In this document: piece after piece, positions 27,701 through 36,134 of the stretch
How positions within the stretch are numbered: the stretch's first letter is position 1
Layout: every line of letters starts with the position of its first letter
From: Planctopirus ephydatiae
GTDB taxonomy: Bacteria; Planctomycetota; Planctomycetia; Planctomycetales; Planctomycetaceae
Direction: 5' to 3'
Length of the DNA stretch: 64,000 nt
Assembly (NCBI RefSeq): GCF_007752345.1
Contig: NZ_CP036299.1
Span: 3,559,501 to 3,623,500 of the forward strand
Notes under the pieces: generated by a model
Seen by the model: only the letters and a program-made list of their open reading frames with translations
The model's database searches: none
Told to the model about the DNA's origin: nothing
Made by a program: the position numbers and the translations under genes

Positions 27701-29202
27701 ACCAGTCCTGCGTTGTTCGAATCACTGCCAGCAGCCTTGCCGTCGTCGGCTTTTCCAGACTCACTCAGTGGCTTGGCCTCGTGAGAAAACTCGAAGACCC
27801 GGCCTCCAATCACAACATATCGAACCACGCTTTTAGCGTTTGAGATCGGCCCATTGAGAATCGTAAAGTTGGCCAGCTTCCCTGGCGCAATCGAACCCAG
27901 TTGCTGTTCTTGACCAAGAATCTGCGCCGACTCCGAAGTTAACAGGGCAACTGCTTCTTCCTCTTTGAGCCCGCGCTCGATCATTTTTCGAATCACGCCG
28001 AGAAACTTTTGTGGTTGGTCGCTGAATCTCCGGCTGGAGAGACCCACTCTGATTCCACTGCGAAGAAGTGTTCCTGCCAGATCAAGTTCTTCCTGGTATT
28101 CAAGAAGTGAATTTTCCTGAACGTCTTTGGGAGGTTTTTTGCCTCGTCCCGCGAGACCTGCAGGCGACTCTTCGACTTTTGGTGCATCATCAGCATTGAG
28201 TGCGAGGATAACCGGCGTCTGTGTCGATTTGAGCAGTTCGATCTGCTGACGGGCTTCTTTACCACCCCAGATGATGACTTTAAGGCCGTGCTCTTCACCC
28301 AGTCGAATTGCGCGCTCGATGTCGTTGGCCGTATCCGCAATGATGACCGCTGGCCGCCCCGATTGCTTAAACTCGATTAACGACTCCCAGCCGGCATCTT
28401 TGGGTGGACGACTGAGCCCCGGGGTTCCGCTGGCAGCTAACTTCAAATGCTGCTCGTGTCGCATGGCGTCGAGCCAGACCTGACGGAAAAGAGCGACCTG
28501 GCCCATGACTGTGGATGGATAGACACCAAACGACTGCGGCGAGAATTCAAAAACCTGTCCTGCACCAGTACCTAACCATTCTTCACGGGGTGGCTTATCG
28601 CCCAACTGGAGGAGCACACCTTGACCATTACAGATTCTTCCCGAAGGCCAGATGGCGACTGTCGTAAAACCCGCTCCGCGTAGCTTCGAAGTACCGGCAA
28701 ATTCTCGGGGCAGCCGGGACATAACATCAAAATCAGGAGTAAATCCGGTGCGAAGATCACTGGGGAGATGGGCGAGGGAAGTCTGCTCCAGCCCCATTTC
28801 CTGCATGGGCATGAGAGGTATATTCTGCTCCAGGCCACTGGGGAGGCCCGCGTTGATCCATCCCGGATAAATGTGCAAACCAGCGGCATCAAGGATCGAT
28901 GTACCCGGAGGAATCACGCTATTCTGACTGATATCCGTAATCACACCATCCCGGGAGAGAATCAGCCGGCTCTTTTCAGTCTTAGCTGAAGCGTCGGCCA
29001 ATACTTTTTCGTCGGGCGTATTGAGATGCCAGATGCCTCCTTCAATGGCTAACTGCCGAAAGGGATGCGGAACCGCTTCCTGAGCCATCAGTTGAGCAGT
29101 TCCTCCAGTAAAGGTGAGGATTAAACCAGTGAGCAATGCCCGCTGAAAAATCGCTGGAGAGCAGAAAACCCGACGTTTCAAAACGATGGCGAGAATAGAC
29201 AA
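24706..29202 (-). CDS. exported protein with three tandem amidohydrolase-type domains
   Basis: 1498 residues with an N-terminal signal sequence ending near AQLMAQ. Three imidazolonepropionase-like modules follow (about 55-470, 670-1065 and 1100-1490), with a beta-rich insert at about 500-600. Only the middle module has the full metal ligands: HSH in QIDTHSHM (about 736-741), His near 899, His in LQHVLEG and Asp in IKSDFPV. Module 1 reads YPGWINAG and module 3 FPGMIDAS where HxH should be, so both are probably inactive. All three keep the terminal G-x-I-x-x-G-K strand motif. The substrate is unknown. The start is TTG 29202 (AAGGGG 6 nt upstream), or TTG 29208. Confidence 0.85.
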   Translation of the reverse strand: MSILAIVLKRRVFCSPAIFQRALLTGLILTFTGGTAQLMAQEAVPHPFRQLAIEGGIWHLNTPDEKVLADASAKTEKSRLILSRDGVITDISQNSVIPPGTSILDAAGLHIYPGWINAGLPSGLEQNIPLMPMQEMGLEQTSLAHLPSDLRTGFTPDFDVMSRLPREFAGTSKLRGAGFTTVAIWPSGRICNGQGVLLQLGDKPPREEWLGTGAGQVFEFSPQSFGVYPSTVMGQVALFRQVWLDAMRHEQHLKLAASGTPGLSRPPKDAGWESLIEFKQSGRPAVIIADTANDIERAIRLGEEHGLKVIIWGGKEARQQIELLKSTQTPVILALNADDAPKVEESPAGLAGRGKKPPKDVQENSLLEYQEELDLAGTLLRSGIRVGLSSRRFSDQPQKFLGVIRKMIERGLKEEEAVALLTSESAQILGQEQQLGSIAPGKLANFTILNGPISNAKSVVRYVVIGGRVFEFSHEAKPLSESGKADDGKAAGSDSNNAGLVSGEWRVKSTATENSLMATLSIVQTGDRLTGRFSSEQGDGRIKQGTVKGQEVEFVVSIGAGDRDVTLEFKGTVRGNTMTGKLKSLFGTAIDFTAERKPQSTKIDGSAALQAIEVTTIEESGDSKNEKPQKPADALKPMHLETAQSEKDAQEKAAVAKKLPLELKADRQRRPPSTGGNVLIKGGTVLTGTGQSLAGHAVLIQAGRITAIGTDISAPDGTTVIDATGQFVVPGQIDTHSHMMMGRGLGGVNEATNSITCEVRVRDIVDGTDPDSYRWLATGLTTARLLHGSANTIGGQDAVVQMKIGASTHDHLFPFSRQGVKFALGENVKRKNGRFPNTRLGVEATITRAFVESLDYRSRWMAYDRLSAEEKAKTLPPRRDLRLEALSKILAGEILIHSHCYRSDEILMLLRVASSHGIRIQSLQHVLEGFKIAPEIAAHGASTSTFADHWAYKVEAYDATPYNAAMLLQAGASVVIKSDFPVTPNALNHEAAKSIRHGNVPPEVALQFVTRNPARELGIDEHVGTIEVGKLGDVAIFNTHPMSGFSRCEKTFIGGEWYFDRSRQPAVMSEAAAKASEKIPAPDWPPAEKRLPVMEWPENLGKEYLLVNCEIHPVDQPKIKLGMIHIKEGKILALGEKLEADPSITRIDLQGRRVFPGMIDASTTVGITEISQLSVTSDYSEIGQFQPDLAAAAAVNPDSEHIFTARSGGITLAGLSPQGGRISGQNSIIALQGWTSAEMTLLRDAGLQIQWPGGDANEVAIRELKAMFTAARTYAAAMSKSPESLLTQRDLRLEAMIPYASGEKKVFIEANTEKQIAEALLFIEAEKLQAVITGGADAWKLADELATRKVPVIVGGVIRRPIHSWDPFDACYANAGRLHEAGVKIAFRSDGAPDSRNTPFHAATSVAYGLPENEAIKAITISAAEILGIGELTGSITPGKRADLVIADGSILLQGTQIHGVLIGGTAVPIDSRQHRLAKKYQARLPKPAQGGFEVRIP

Positions 29203-30420
29203 ACCCAACCCCTTCTAGAATCGATGAAGACGATACAGGAGATAGAGTTCGCGCAACTCCCCCAGTTTCAAATTCGTCTACCAGAGAAAATACGACCTCA
29301 ACCTGAGGGTTTTCCAGTATGGAATCTGCAATAGAATTGAAAAAGTTCAATCAGGGACAAGACTTTACGATTGACAGATTCGTAATCGCCGATACCATCA
29401 GCTTACAGAAGTCGATTTCCAGGTCGGCTTAGCAGGTCTATGACCACTGTCTCCGGGTGATCGTCATTTTTGATGTCCCCAATTGTCTGCTGACTCTCAC
29501 CTCCACACAGCGATGTGTCAGGTTGAGAATTGTAAGTTTTCCGACAGAGCCCTTCCTTGGTGGGTTCTGCCAGATAATGTCATCGATTCGTGAGCAGATC
29601 GTGCAGCCTTGAGTTGTCAAAATCCTTCAGGTTGCATGGCGATTTCAGATGGTGCGATGGAATTGCTGAGAACTGACTCGTGTTCTTTGTTTTAAGGATA
29701 TGTTGGTTGTTTCCATGCTGTCTGGATAGCGGTTTTATCCCTGGCTGACTTTTACTGCCAGATCCATGCAGGAACAGGACATCTTCCGTATCAGGCAGCA
29801 GATCTGTAGCTGGCGTAGCATATCATCTGCCTGAATGTACTTTTCAGTGGAATTCCTGGATCACTGTATCCGGGATCACCATGTCCGGAGTCACTGAAAT
29901 TCAGCATGACTGGCAATCAGCATTGCAGGAAGATCGCTCGATTTGCTGACCAACTCTTCTTCTGGCAGTTGTTCGGTTCGGAAAAATCGCTTCAGTGGCT
30001 CTCTTCTGGATCATGACAGGAGTTTAGATAAGTCCGGATAACATGGTTTCTGAACTCTTTCGGAACATGCCATTCATGATGAGGCCAATACCCACTGGAT
30101 CTGAATATGAGGCGGATCTGAACTTGAAGCGAACTGCAGATCGTCGATCACCCTTAAATCTGTCACACACTCCTTTTCTGCTTAGAGATATTGGTATCGG
30201 TATTGAAGATTTGCCTGTGAGCAAATGTTTTTGAAATTGTCATTCACCGGGAAGGCAGGGTCCATGCCTCGACTTCCTGACCTCAGTCTGTCGCACGAAT
30301 CGATCAATGGCGGAACTCCTCCAGGATTTGGGCTGCAGCTCAATTGTTGCCGTGATGTGTACGACTGAAATTAACTCTCGTGCATGTCGACTTTTCGAGA
30401 TTGAAACTTAGAGATTACGC
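29203..30420. other. 1.2-kb region without genes upstream of rho
   Basis: No open frame here looks like a gene. It lies between the divergent amidohydrolase gene and rho and must hold both promoters. A repeated phrase with TCCGGG-type cores occurs near 29450 and 29860-29900, but I cannot define a clear element. A long structured rho leader is possible. Confidence 0.4.
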
Positions 30421-32754
30421 ATGACTGAAAAACGCCCAGGGGCACGACGCCCAACGCGCCGCCGCTCAGACGATGTTGAGAACTCGGCTGAGACACCCAA
30501 GCCTGTGATTGAAGAGGTCTTTGAGGAAGTCGCAGGTCTCCACCGCGAGTTTGATGGCGAGGAACCTCCTAAGCCAAAACGGACGCGGACTCCTCGGGCC
30601 ACATCAACAGGCTCCCGCAGCGCAAGTGAGTCTTCGACCAGTGAATCGGCTCCCCGTGCTGAACGACCTTCACGACGCAAACCGGCACCGGTCGATATCG
30701 AACCAGCTCCCGTAGCCGGGAGTGCCATGTTCTACGATCCGGTCGATGAATCGGACTTCACACCATCGCCTCGATCCCGAAAGTCGCCGGACGATTCCGG
30801 TGCTGATGGATTCCCAGTGAACGAAGAGCAGCCGGCCGCAACACGGCGTCGACGTGCTCCCTCACGAAGCCCTCGCGAGACATCAGCAGCCCCCAAAGCG
30901 CAAGATACCCCCAGAGCGCAAGAAGACAGCGACTTCGGCTCTGGCCTGGATGACGTCGACTCGCCATCAAAATCGGCTGGTCCATCGAGATCTTCGGCCT
31001 CGAATGAAGGTGAATTTTCACCAAGAGATGAGGCCTCTTCCCGTACTCAGCGGCCACGCCGGTCGGCAGCGAGAACTGGTGGCGAAAGATCAAGTCGATA
31101 CCAGAGTCGCGGAGACGGGCCTGCCGACGAACCAACTTCATTCGTACGTCGAGATCGATCGGAAGCCAGTGACTTTGAACCAGCACCTCGTTCTGGTGAG
31201 TCTTCTTCAGAGGCTTACAATCGCGCCGGTGGTGAAGATGAGGGACCAAGATCAGGCCCTCACGATGAAAGCAATTCGGGCGAAAGCTTTAATGAATCAG
31301 GCTATTCGGGCGAAAACCCGAACGATGGCACACCTGCGCGTCGCCATGGTGGATTCAACGAAGGTGATGAGGGAGGCGACCCGAATGATGGAGGTCGCCG
31401 TCGTCGCCGCAGGCGCCGTCGTGGTCGTGGTGGCCCAGATGGTGGCCAGCAGGGCCCACAGGCACCTCGCGGACAGTTCGTTCCTCAGGGAAACAACAAT
31501 CCCCGCGGCCGGAACAACAACAATCGCTCACAAGGTGGTCACCAGCGAAATCAGGGAGGGAATCGTCCCTATGATCAATCGCGTCGGGGTTCACAGAATC
31601 CTCAGGATCGCAATTACAACTCCGCTCCGCGCGGGCCGGAAGTAATTGAGCCCACCAGTGGCGTGCTCGAATTGCATCCCAAAGGCTATGGATTCCTTCG
31701 CGACCCGAAAGCCGGTTATGTCTCGCAGGAAACCGATCCGTTTGTGTCAGCCACGATCATTCAGAAATTTGGTCTGCGTGAAGGTGTACTGATCCAGGGT
31801 GATATGGTTCAGGGCAGCCGAGGGCAGGGCCCGCGTCTGCGGACAACCGAGTATATCGATGGCCGCACACCCGAAGATTACGCACAAATCAAGGGGTTTG
31901 ACGATCTCACACCGATCAATCCCTTTGAGCAGATCCGCCTCGAAACAGGGCCAACCCCCATTACGATGCGGATCATGGATTTGTTGACGCCGATCGGTAA
32001 AGGTCAGCGAGCACTCATTGTGGCTCCGCCCCGCAGTGGCAAAACCATGCTGCTGCAGGAGATTGCTGATGCCGTCAGCAAGAACCATCCGGAGATCTAT
32101 CTGATTGTGCTGTTGATCGACGAACGTCCCGAAGAAGTGACCGAAATGCGTCGTCGCGTGCGCGGGGATGTCATTGCCTCCTCGATGGATCGTGAAGTCG
32201 AGAACCATGTTCGCGTCAGCCAGTTGATCTTTGAAAGGGCCAAAAGGCTCACCGAGGCAGGACGGGACGTCTTCATTCTGCTCGATTCGATTACCCGAAC
32301 AGCCCGCGCTTTCAATAAATGGACAGGGAACACCGGTCGCACAATGTCCGGCGGTCTGGACATCAAGGCCATGGATATTCCCAAGAAGATGTTCGGCCAG
32401 GCCCGTCGTTTCGAAGAAGGGGGCTCACTCACTGTTGTCGGGACGGCTCTTGTCGAAACTGGCAGCAAAATGGACGACGTGATCTTCCAAGAGTTCAAAG
32501 GCACTGGCAACATGGAAATGGTGCTCAGCCGAGACCTGGCAGATCGTCGCATCTGGCCTGCCATCGATGTTTCAAAATCGGGGACACGTCGCGAAGAAAA
32601 GATCCTCTCTCCCGAAGTCATGGAGGGGGTGACATTGCTCCGCCGCAGTCTGATTTCTTTGAGCCCTGTCGAAGCGATGGAGCAGATGGTTCGTATTCTG
32701 ACCAAATACAAAACCAACGAAGAGTTCCTCGCCAAGGTTCGTTCGATCCTCTAA
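30421..32754 (+). CDS. rho: transcription termination factor Rho with long disordered N-terminus
   Basis: 777 residues against about 420 in Escherichia. The core starts near residue 407 (GVLELHPKGYGFLRD, RNA-binding domain). Walker A APPRSGKT is at about 535-542, then LLIDERPEEVTEM (Walker B region), the Q-loop DSITRTARAFN and the R-loop GTGNMEMVL. The first 400 residues are low complexity: Ser/Pro/Glu-rich, then an Arg run and Gly/Asn/Gln-rich repeats (about 300-400). Such insertions occur in Rho of several high-GC and planctomycete lineages and can alter RNA binding or drive phase separation. The hexameric helicase ends transcripts. Confidence 0.96.
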   Translation: MTEKRPGARRPTRRRSDDVENSAETPKPVIEEVFEEVAGLHREFDGEEPPKPKRTRTPRATSTGSRSASESSTSESAPRAERPSRRKPAPVDIEPAPVAGSAMFYDPVDESDFTPSPRSRKSPDDSGADGFPVNEEQPAATRRRRAPSRSPRETSAAPKAQDTPRAQEDSDFGSGLDDVDSPSKSAGPSRSSASNEGEFSPRDEASSRTQRPRRSAARTGGERSSRYQSRGDGPADEPTSFVRRDRSEASDFEPAPRSGESSSEAYNRAGGEDEGPRSGPHDESNSGESFNESGYSGENPNDGTPARRHGGFNEGDEGGDPNDGGRRRRRRRRRGRGGPDGGQQGPQAPRGQFVPQGNNNPRGRNNNNRSQGGHQRNQGGNRPYDQSRRGSQNPQDRNYNSAPRGPEVIEPTSGVLELHPKGYGFLRDPKAGYVSQETDPFVSATIIQKFGLREGVLIQGDMVQGSRGQGPRLRTTEYIDGRTPEDYAQIKGFDDLTPINPFEQIRLETGPTPITMRIMDLLTPIGKGQRALIVAPPRSGKTMLLQEIADAVSKNHPEIYLIVLLIDERPEEVTEMRRRVRGDVIASSMDREVENHVRVSQLIFERAKRLTEAGRDVFILLDSITRTARAFNKWTGNTGRTMSGGLDIKAMDIPKKMFGQARRFEEGGSLTVVGTALVETGSKMDDVIFQEFKGTGNMEMVLSRDLADRRIWPAIDVSKSGTRREEKILSPEVMEGVTLLRRSLISLSPVEAMEQMVRILTKYKTNEEFLAKVRSIL

Positions 32755-32811
32755 CAGGGCTCACCTTGCTCCTGATGGTGCACCAGTAAAAACTGGTTTC
32801 AGATAACAGAT

Positions 32812-32854
32812 AAGCCCGTGTACTGATGAATTTCAGTACGCGGGCTTATTTTTT
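32812..32854 (+). terminator. intrinsic terminator of rho
   Basis: A 15-bp stem (32812-32826 with 32833-32847) has one U-G pair in the plus-strand RNA and is followed by ATTTTTTG. It ends the rho transcript. A smaller ACCAGT/ACTGGT hairpin (32782-32797) precedes it. Confidence 0.8.
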
Positions 32855-32874
32855 GAACACACAGGGAACTGGCA

Positions 32875-33486
32875 CTACCATTTTGTGAATTGAGGAGCTT
32901 GATCGAGTTGCCCGTTGGAGGAGATGGGCTGGCCTTTTCCATTCAAGAAGTGAGGGCGAGCAGGAGCATGGGCTGCAGGATGTCGCCGGGCATCCAATCG
33001 CTGGGCACGCTCCAAAGCTTCACGCGCTGCACGCTCCTGAATTTTCCGACGTGCGAGAGTGACCTGTTGCTCGTAAGCCGCTGCTGCACTTCGCGATGCC
33101 ATCGCTTTTGCCGGAGATTTACCCGTTGGCAGATCGGCATTCGATGACTTGGCTGGCGGGATTGTCGCTGGCTCTTGCCCTGCTTGAGAATATGAAACCT
33201 GTTGTGTTCGATCGACGTCAGTACCGTTTGAACTGGTAGTTTCAGAGTTGCTGCTGACCTGTGCTGGTGGGGGAGGATTCTTCGATGCCGCAGGCGTCTG
33301 TTCTTCAAACAGGAGCGGGAGCGGGCCCAATTCCTGCACCAGATTTTCTGTGGTCACTTTTGGCCGGACGAGTTCCGGATCATGCTGAAAACGAATGACA
33401 TCTTGCGCCAGACTGGTTCCCAGGGAGAGTGCCAACACAGGGAGCGATAATGACAGGCCAACGACATTGAACCATGACTGAGGCAT
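32875..33486 (-). CDS. exported protein of unknown function
   Basis: 203 residues. The N-terminus is a signal peptide (VVGLSLSLPVLALSLGTSLAQ). The rest is Pro/Ser/Gln-rich and low complexity, with one Ala/Arg-rich predicted helix (about 130-170: AAAAYEQQVTLARRKIQERAAREALERA). No domain is recognised. It is probably a periplasmic or cell-surface protein. It is transcribed toward rho, with the hairpin at 32812-32847 between the two stops. Confidence 0.6.
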   Translation of the reverse strand: MPQSWFNVVGLSLSLPVLALSLGTSLAQDVIRFQHDPELVRPKVTTENLVQELGPLPLLFEEQTPAASKNPPPPAQVSSNSETTSSNGTDVDRTQQVSYSQAGQEPATIPPAKSSNADLPTGKSPAKAMASRSAAAAYEQQVTLARRKIQERAAREALERAQRLDARRHPAAHAPARPHFLNGKGQPISSNGQLDQAPQFTKW

Positions 33487-33747
33487 GTCATTAAACTCCG
33501 ACTGATCCGTGGGGCCTTGAAGGACTCAAAAGTTTGATTTCAACGGTGTGATTTCTGAGGCCTGCCGAGATTCCAGCAATTGCTGTCGATACACCTTGCC
33601 CCTGAACATGAAATTCGACCATTCAGACCTGTCGTCTTGAGAAACTTTAACGGTCATATGCAATTTCATACCGGAACTTCGGTGGAAACTGCCGCACGGG
33701 AGCAACTATGAAGCAAAGGAGCTGCCATTCGTGGCTGAGCGGCGAGG

Positions 33748-34515
33748 TTATTGGCCAGAATTCAACGGCGGTGTTGTCGCCGTAAGCACAGGTTGTTCGA
33801 TGGCGGCGCCCTCAGTGCTTTTTGGCGATTCCAAATCGTCACCCTGCACTTTCTCAGGTTCTGCAGAGTGGTGCAGAGCATCCGCCAGCTGAGCCCTTTG
33901 AATTTGAATCGCTTCATCAAATTGATTGAGGACATCGATTGCTCGATCACGCGATGTCACCAGTCCAATAATCAGGTACTGAATAATCGCCAGACCATAA
34001 CAGACCCAGCCGACCCAGCCATCCTGGAAGACAGCCATAATGGCAAAGACAGGAGATGACCGGTTGAGATGCTTGCACAACAAACCTCGAATCAAATCCG
34101 GCAAGTAGCTCCAGCACGCCTTGATACGTCCATGGGGCGGCATCTTGAAGGGAGGTGGCCCGGGATGAATGATCGCAAACAGCCCCTGATCAGGCATGCC
34201 TTCAATCACTCCGATGGCGAGCATTAATCGACCGGCCAGAATCATCCAGCCCTTTTCCTCGCGAAGATCCAGTGGCACCCAGCCAAAGAAGGCCTGCTCC
34301 ATGTTGGCCGAGGCGACCAGCAGCAGAATTGCTCCACGGAACCAGAGTTCAAGATCTCGCTCAAGCTCTTGATCAAGCCCGTTCACTCGGACAACACGCC
34401 TCAAAAACCAGCGAAACAGCGGGACAGCCATCAAACCGATGATCAGGCGCGTCACTGGTTTCAATATGGGAGCCAGCAGTTGCGGCGGAATCAGTAATCG
34501 CAGCAACTCCAGCAT
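33748..34515 (-). CDS. multi-pass membrane protein, candidate retron effector
   Basis: 255 residues. I see about four hydrophobic segments (near 20-40, 62-82, 90-110 and 160-187), then a soluble acidic C-terminal tail. No family is recognised. The gene starts 58 nt after the reverse transcriptase stop on the same strand, with AAGGAG 9 nt before the ATG, so co-transcription is likely. Several known retrons use a membrane protein as toxic effector (Ec48 is an example), which makes this a candidate. It could equally be an unrelated chromosomal membrane protein, and I cannot decide from one genome. Confidence 0.6.
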   Translation of the reverse strand: MLELLRLLIPPQLLAPILKPVTRLIIGLMAVPLFRWFLRRVVRVNGLDQELERDLELWFRGAILLLVASANMEQAFFGWVPLDLREEKGWMILAGRLMLAIGVIEGMPDQGLFAIIHPGPPPFKMPPHGRIKACWSYLPDLIRGLLCKHLNRSSPVFAIMAVFQDGWVGWVCYGLAIIQYLIIGLVTSRDRAIDVLNQFDEAIQIQRAQLADALHHSAEPEKVQGDDLESPKSTEGAAIEQPVLTATTPPLNSGQ

Positions 34516-34573
34516 GCGTAAAAACTCCTTCAGTGTGATGCCAACTTACTGACGCACAAACCGTGGCCAAAGA

Positions 34574-35878
34574 TCATGAATCCCAGTGGATCTTCTCAAA
34601 AATCTTCTGCAAACGCACTCCCCGGTCAGGATTCAAATGCCGGATATGTGTCACTCTCCCTTGCAAATGAGCTCGAAAATCAACCTGTTGATCTCGATTC
34701 TGTGTTTGATGACCATGCCGAACGCAATTGTGCAAAATGGCTTTGAGTTGATCGTAGTCTCTTCGAGAGCAATTGGGACGCTGATTCACGACCACACCAG
34801 TGACTGTCTGCCGATTCGACTGACGGAGAATCCTTCGCTTCGCGGGCTGAGAATGAAAACGGCACTGCACAATCACCTTATCAGTCAGCGGCACAAATCT
34901 TTTAAGTTGTTTCAAAAACCGATGATCACCAGAGAATGTGAGATCGTCGGCGTAACGGGTGTAAATCGCACCAAATCGACGGGCCAAACCCGTCAGTCGC
35001 ACATCCAATGAATAGGCTGCCAGATTCGCCAGAGCCGGAGAAGTGGGTGCACCTTGTGGTAAATGACGCCTGGTGAACTGCATGATCGAATAGGGATTTT
35101 TATCGGGAAATGCCATACCCATGGGCAATGCCGACGTCGTCAATCGCGCCAACCACAAAGCCATTTCGCGCGAGTACCCCAAAGATCGAAAAATCGCGAC
35201 GACTTTTGAAAATGTGACCGACGGATAGAAATCTTTCAGATCGAACTTCACCACCACCGCTTTCCCGGTATGCAACTGGGCATTCGAGACAATGTCACAG
35301 CCTGGGACAAAACCATGTGCCGCTGGATGTGCGGGAACGAGATCAAGTATTCGCCTGAGAATGATTTCCTGCACTCTTTTGAGTGCTGGTTTGGGTGCCT
35401 CAATGAGCCGGTGCCCCGAGCGCTTTTTGCGGATCCATTTCAACCAGTAATGAGATTTTTTTTCAGTGGGAGGCCGACCATGATCGGCGAGGTGGATCAA
35501 TCCAGCCAGCCGGCTGATCGGCAGCCCCAGAAACTGGCTCAGTTCATCGAGACTGGTAAGGACGGGCAACCGATGTTGCTGCAGCAAATCGACACGCGTA
35601 TCCGTCAGCAAATTGAGAAACTGCTTACGTCGGCGTGTGCGGGCATATCTGGCATAAACGTAAGGAAGCGGATCGACTTGAGTTCCACGCCCCTCGATGC
35701 GCCATTGTCGCACCATTTCGGGTGATCGATATCTGAGTCGTGGAAGTTTCGGAGTTGTTGTGGAACCGATCCATTGCCGCTTCTGGCCACCCGCTCGATT
35801 CGCAGGAGGGCTACTCGGCAAGGCGTAGTTGGAACCTGTCGGTCGCCACCAACTCCAGAACCAACTCCACAAACCCAT
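34574..35878 (-). CDS. retron-type reverse transcriptase
   Basis: 434 residues from ATG 35878, which has AAGGA 7-8 nt upstream. The RT fingers and palm are complete: FDLKDFYPS (212-220), LPQGAPTSP (273-281) and YADD (309-312) in YTRYADDLTFSG. The retron hallmarks are both present: NAQLH (199-203) fits region X NAxxH, and VTGVVVN (359-365) fits region Y VTG. The frame is open for 75 more codons upstream, but that stretch overlaps the msd hairpin, so it is not coding. An N-terminal extension of about 90 residues is Arg- and Trp-rich. It lies 52 nt downstream of the predicted msr-msd RNA. It should make a branched RNA-DNA molecule from that RNA. Confidence 0.92.
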   Translation of the reverse strand: MGLWSWFWSWWRPTGSNYALPSSPPANRAGGQKRQWIGSTTTPKLPRLRYRSPEMVRQWRIEGRGTQVDPLPYVYARYARTRRRKQFLNLLTDTRVDLLQQHRLPVLTSLDELSQFLGLPISRLAGLIHLADHGRPPTEKKSHYWLKWIRKKRSGHRLIEAPKPALKRVQEIILRRILDLVPAHPAAHGFVPGCDIVSNAQLHTGKAVVVKFDLKDFYPSVTFSKVVAIFRSLGYSREMALWLARLTTSALPMGMAFPDKNPYSIMQFTRRHLPQGAPTSPALANLAAYSLDVRLTGLARRFGAIYTRYADDLTFSGDHRFLKQLKRFVPLTDKVIVQCRFHSQPAKRRILRQSNRQTVTGVVVNQRPNCSRRDYDQLKAILHNCVRHGHQTQNRDQQVDFRAHLQGRVTHIRHLNPDRGVRLQKIFEKIHWDS

Positions 35879-35930
35879 GAAGACATCCTTGTCCTGGCAA
35901 TGCATCGTCCGCATTGAACTCCAAAAAATA

Positions 35931-36099
35931 TCGACCGCCGGGTCGCACAACCAATGCCTGTTTCGAATCCTGTCTACGGTGGAACCACCGTAGACAGGAT
36001 TCCAGTTCAGTATGGGAGCAATCATTCGAGCACGGGGTAACCCCGCACCGGCCAGGCTTTTCAGCGATATGGCCTCTTCTTGTGCGACCCGGCGGCCGA
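35931..36099 (-). ncRNA. retron msr-msd RNA
   Basis: The 169-nt minus-strand RNA starts with a1, TCGGCCGCCGGGTCGCACAA (36099-36080), and ends with a2 (35950-35931), its 20-nt complement with one G-U pair. Inside are a 5-bp GGCCA/TGGCC stem (36074-36070 with 36054-36050), an 8-bp hairpin with a UUA loop (36048-36030) and a perfect 18-bp hairpin (36002-35985 with 35982-35965) that would be the msd stem. Three positions in the a1/a2 arms and the UUA hairpin pair only as G-U in this strand. The expected branching G follows a1 at 36079; the usual AGC context is not exact. The reverse transcriptase start is 52 nt downstream. Confidence 0.85.
35965..36002 (-). repeat. perfect 18-bp hairpin, predicted msd stem
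   Basis: GAATCCTGTCTACGGTGG at 35965-35982 is exactly complementary to 35985-36002, with two bases between the arms. It is the strongest hairpin of the retron RNA and the part most likely reverse-transcribed into msDNA. Confidence 0.85.
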
Positions 36100-36105
36100 C
36101 CACTG

Positions 36106-36134
36106 CAGTCTACACAGATTTCCACGACTCACCA
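36106..36134 (-). promoter_or_regulatory. possible retron RNA promoter
   Basis: On the minus strand TTGGTG, 17 nt, then TAGACT would put a transcription start a few bases before the a1 arm. The match to the sigma70 consensus is partial (3/6 and 4/6), so this is tentative. Confidence 0.25.

Noticed and set aside
30043-30234. 63-codon frame in the rho leader
   Set aside because: No clear ribosome site and no recognisable features.
35879-36103. N-terminal extension of the reverse transcriptase frame
   Set aside because: It runs through the 18-bp hairpin and a2 arm of the predicted retron RNA, and the downstream ATG has a good ribosome site.
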